From assembly GCA_011775825.1 (NCBI GenBank), contig JAABYK010000280.1, positions 1 to 7,830 on the forward strand: 7,830 nucleotides of DNA, in the 5' to 3' direction. The notes beneath the pieces were generated by a model that saw only the letters and a list, made by a program, of their open reading frames with translations, searched no databases and had not been told where the DNA came from. Position numbers and translations under genes: made by a program. This DNA comes from Candidatus Zhuqueibacterota bacterium. Its GTDB lineage: Bacteria > Zhuqueibacterota > Zhuqueibacteria > Oceanimicrobiales > Oceanimicrobiaceae. This document shows, in pieces, positions 6,780 to 7,830 of the stretch (the first letter of the stretch is position 1; every line of letters begins with the position of its first letter).

Positions 6780-7573
6780 AATCCGTGCCTAGTGGAAAGC
6801 CAATCGATGCCGAATCCCTGCGTCAGCGACTTACGACTCAATTCATTGGCAACAAAATATATGCGTTTCAGAAGATCGGCTCTACCAACGATTATGTGAA
6901 GCGATTGGGCCGAAACGGAATGAACGAAGGTGCACTCGTCCTCGCTGAACATCAGACCAAAGGGCGAGGTAGATTTCAGAGGCAGTGGACTTCGCCTCCC
7001 GGTAAAGGAGTGTGCCTTTCAATTCTGCTCCGCCCTGACTGGAGTACCCGGAAAATGGGGATCGTCTCTCTGGTCGCAGCAGTTTCAGTGGCTGAAGCTA
7101 TTGAAGCTGTCGCTGGACTAAAAGTGGGGTTGAAATGGCCAAACGATATTCAAATAAACAAAAAGAAGATGTGCGGCATTTTAATCGAATCTGAAATCGT
7201 ATCCGAGGAGCTTGCTTTTCTGGTTTTGGGAATTGGCATAAACGTTTACCAGAAGGCCTCCGAATTTGGCGATCTTAAGGATAGAGCGACTTCGCTCTCC
7301 ATGGAGTCGGGTAGAGCGATTGAACGTCTAAGATTGTTGGTTGTATTGCTAGAGATGCTAGAAAAAAACTACTTGAGAACAAGACAAGAAGGCTCCGATT
7401 TCATCGTCAAAGAATGGCTGAGAAGATGCAGTCATCTGAATCAAAGGATCAAAATAACACATGATGGCCGCGAAATTGTAGGTATCGCCAAGACCGTAGA
7501 TGAGGACGGTAAATTAGTCGTGCAAACAACTTCCAATGAAACCAAAATTATTTCCTTTGGAGAAGTGCAGTGA
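6776..7573 (+). CDS. birA: Biotin--[biotin carboxyl carrier protein] ligase, without DNA-binding domain
   Basis: Activates biotin with ATP to biotinyl-AMP and attaches it to the carrier lysine of biotin carboxylases in the cytoplasm. It has 265 residues, matching the short, group I type: there is no N-terminal winged helix, so it should not act as the biotin repressor. Motifs: GSTND (35-39), biotin/adenylate loop GRGRFQRQW (63-71), SPPGKGVCLSILLRP (73-87), KWPNDI (120-125) followed by KKMCGILIE (130-138) with the catalytic-region lysine, and LGIGINV (151-157). The small C-terminal SH3-like domain (about 222-263, with GIAKTVDEDGKLVV) is present. The loop has Gln 68 where many family members have Gly (GRGRxGRxW). 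The ATG overlaps the mutase stop (ATGA), with GAGG at 6765-6768 as ribosome binding site, so translation is coupled. A likely target is the propionyl-CoA or methylmalonyl-CoA carboxylase that works next to the mutase, besides acetyl-CoA carboxylase; this is inferred. Confidence 0.94.
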   Translation: MKSVPSGKPIDAESLRQRLTTQFIGNKIYAFQKIGSTNDYVKRLGRNGMNEGALVLAEHQTKGRGRFQRQWTSPPGKGVCLSILLRPDWSTRKMGIVSLVAAVSVAEAIEAVAGLKVGLKWPNDIQINKKKMCGILIESEIVSEELAFLVLGIGINVYQKASEFGDLKDRATSLSMESGRAIERLRLLVVLLEMLEKNYLRTRQEGSDFIVKEWLRRCSHLNQRIKITHDGREIVGIAKTVDEDGKLVVQTTSNETKIISFGEVQ

Positions 7574-7693
7574 TAAAGTTATTTTGATATTTGTTTTTCA
7601 TCCAATGGTCTTCAACACCTTTCTTGATAATTTCTCCTAAAAATCATCTCCTAACCGATTGAAATAAATAAGTTAAAGAGTTGCTCCAAACTT

Positions 7694-7709
7694 CGGCACA
7701 TTGCTTGCA
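7694..7709 (+). promoter_or_regulatory. Sigma-54 (RpoN) type -24/-12 promoter
   Basis: CGGCAC (7694-7699), five bases, then TTGCA (7705-7709). This matches the consensus TGGCAC-N5-TTGCA/T except for the first base. The invariant GG (7695-7696) and GC (7707-7708) are present with the required 10-base separation. Transcription would start near 7720, leaving a leader of about 55 bases. It faces the response-regulator gene and has about 120 bases upstream for activator binding. The call rests on sequence match and position only. Confidence 0.7.
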
Positions 7710-7743
7710 CGATAAATTGAGTTTGATTCGAACTGAAAGTTAC

Positions 7744-7760
7744 TCCATTTGTGGAATGGA
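7744..7760 (+). repeat. Inverted repeat (hairpin) just before a ribosome binding site
   Basis: TCCATT (7744-7749) and AATGGA (7755-7760) are perfect complements around a 5-base loop, ending three bases before the AGGAG ribosome binding site. CTCC (7743-7746) could instead pair with GGAG (7765-7768), which would hide that site. The hairpin is too short and lacks a T-tract, so it is not a terminator. Confidence 0.45.
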
Positions 7761-7774
7761 AACAGGAGCCTTTT

Positions 7775-7830
7775 ATGAGCACAAGAGCGTCCAATATTTT
7801 GGCAGTCGATGACGAACCGATGATTAATGA
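7775..7830 (+). CDS. Response regulator, N-terminal start only (cut by window end)
   Basis: Eighteen codons are visible, MSTRASNILAVDDEPMIN, before the window ends. ILAVDDEP is the typical first strand and acidic pair of a receiver (CheY-like) domain, where the two Asp residues help bind Mg2+ next to the phosphorylated Asp of two-component systems. AGGAG (7764-7768) lies six bases before the ATG, a good ribosome binding site. A sigma-54-type promoter and a small hairpin lie just upstream. The output domain (NtrC-type, HD-GYP, GGDEF, DNA-binding or none) lies beyond the window, so its role cannot be told. The sigma-54 promoter suggests nitrogen, motility, envelope or nutrient-linked control, but this is inference. 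The identification depends on a short motif. Confidence 0.72.
   Translation, partial: MSTRASNILAVDDEPMIN

Larger units (their letters stand above)
7574..7774 (+). other. AT-rich intergenic region between birA and the response regulator
   Basis: About 200 bases without a supportable gene on either strand. No clear GC-rich terminator hairpin follows birA, so the end of that transcript is undefined. The region holds an 8-base direct repeat TCTCCTAA (7633-7640 and 7647-7654, period 14), a sigma-54-type promoter (7694-7709) and a 6-base-pair hairpin (7744-7760) directly before the next gene's ribosome binding site. Confidence 0.7.

Noticed and set aside
7574..7660. Short minus-strand reading frames after TTAGGAGA sequences in the region following birA
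   Set aside because: The frame starting after the first such site ends after about 11 codons, and the next runs into birA antisense. There is no coding character.

Overview
The window carries nine genes or gene parts, all on the plus strand and closely packed. It looks like core bacterial chromosome, not a mobile or defence region. GC content is moderate and the code is standard. The lineage cannot be fixed from sequence alone. A membrane protein with PASTA repeats but no kinase or transpeptidase domain, sitting between rsmB and rpe, together with a split-type methylmalonyl-CoA mutase and a sigma-54-like promoter, would fit a Gram-negative-type bacterium such as the Calditrichota/KSB1 side of the FCB group. 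That placement is an inference of low to moderate confidence. The strong Shine-Dalgarno site before the cold-shock gene argues against a typical Bacteroidota, where such sites are usually weak or absent.

Block 1 (1-3400) is a tight run: fmt (5' end cut by the window), rsmB, a PASTA membrane protein and rpe. Genes overlap or are separated by 2 to 10 bases, so one transcript is likely. It joins translation initiation (formylation of initiator Met-tRNA) and 16S rRNA m5C methylation with an envelope protein and a pentose-phosphate epimerase. Block 2 (3397-3739) is a self-contained cold-shock protein gene. It has a near-consensus housekeeping promoter overlapping the rpe stop codon, a very strong ribosome binding site and an intrinsic terminator.

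Block 3 (3772-7573) begins just after that terminator and holds an unrecognised 144-residue protein, xerD (chromosome dimer resolution), the catalytic large subunit of methylmalonyl-CoA mutase, and birA (biotin-protein ligase). The mutase and birA overlap by four bases. Biotin ligase would activate the biotin-dependent carboxylase that makes methylmalonyl-CoA, which the mutase interconverts with succinyl-CoA, so the pairing makes metabolic sense. The cobalamin-binding mutase subunit is not in the window.

Block 4 (7574-7830) is an AT-rich intergenic stretch of about 200 bases, then the first 18 codons of a response-regulator gene. That gene is preceded by an excellent sigma-54-type -24/-12 element and a small hairpin just before its ribosome binding site.

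I found no CRISPR array, tRNA, rRNA, insertion sequence or prophage, and nothing that amounts to a wholly new system. The most promising items are the sigma-54-controlled regulator, the unrecognised protein before xerD, and the mutase/birA coupling.
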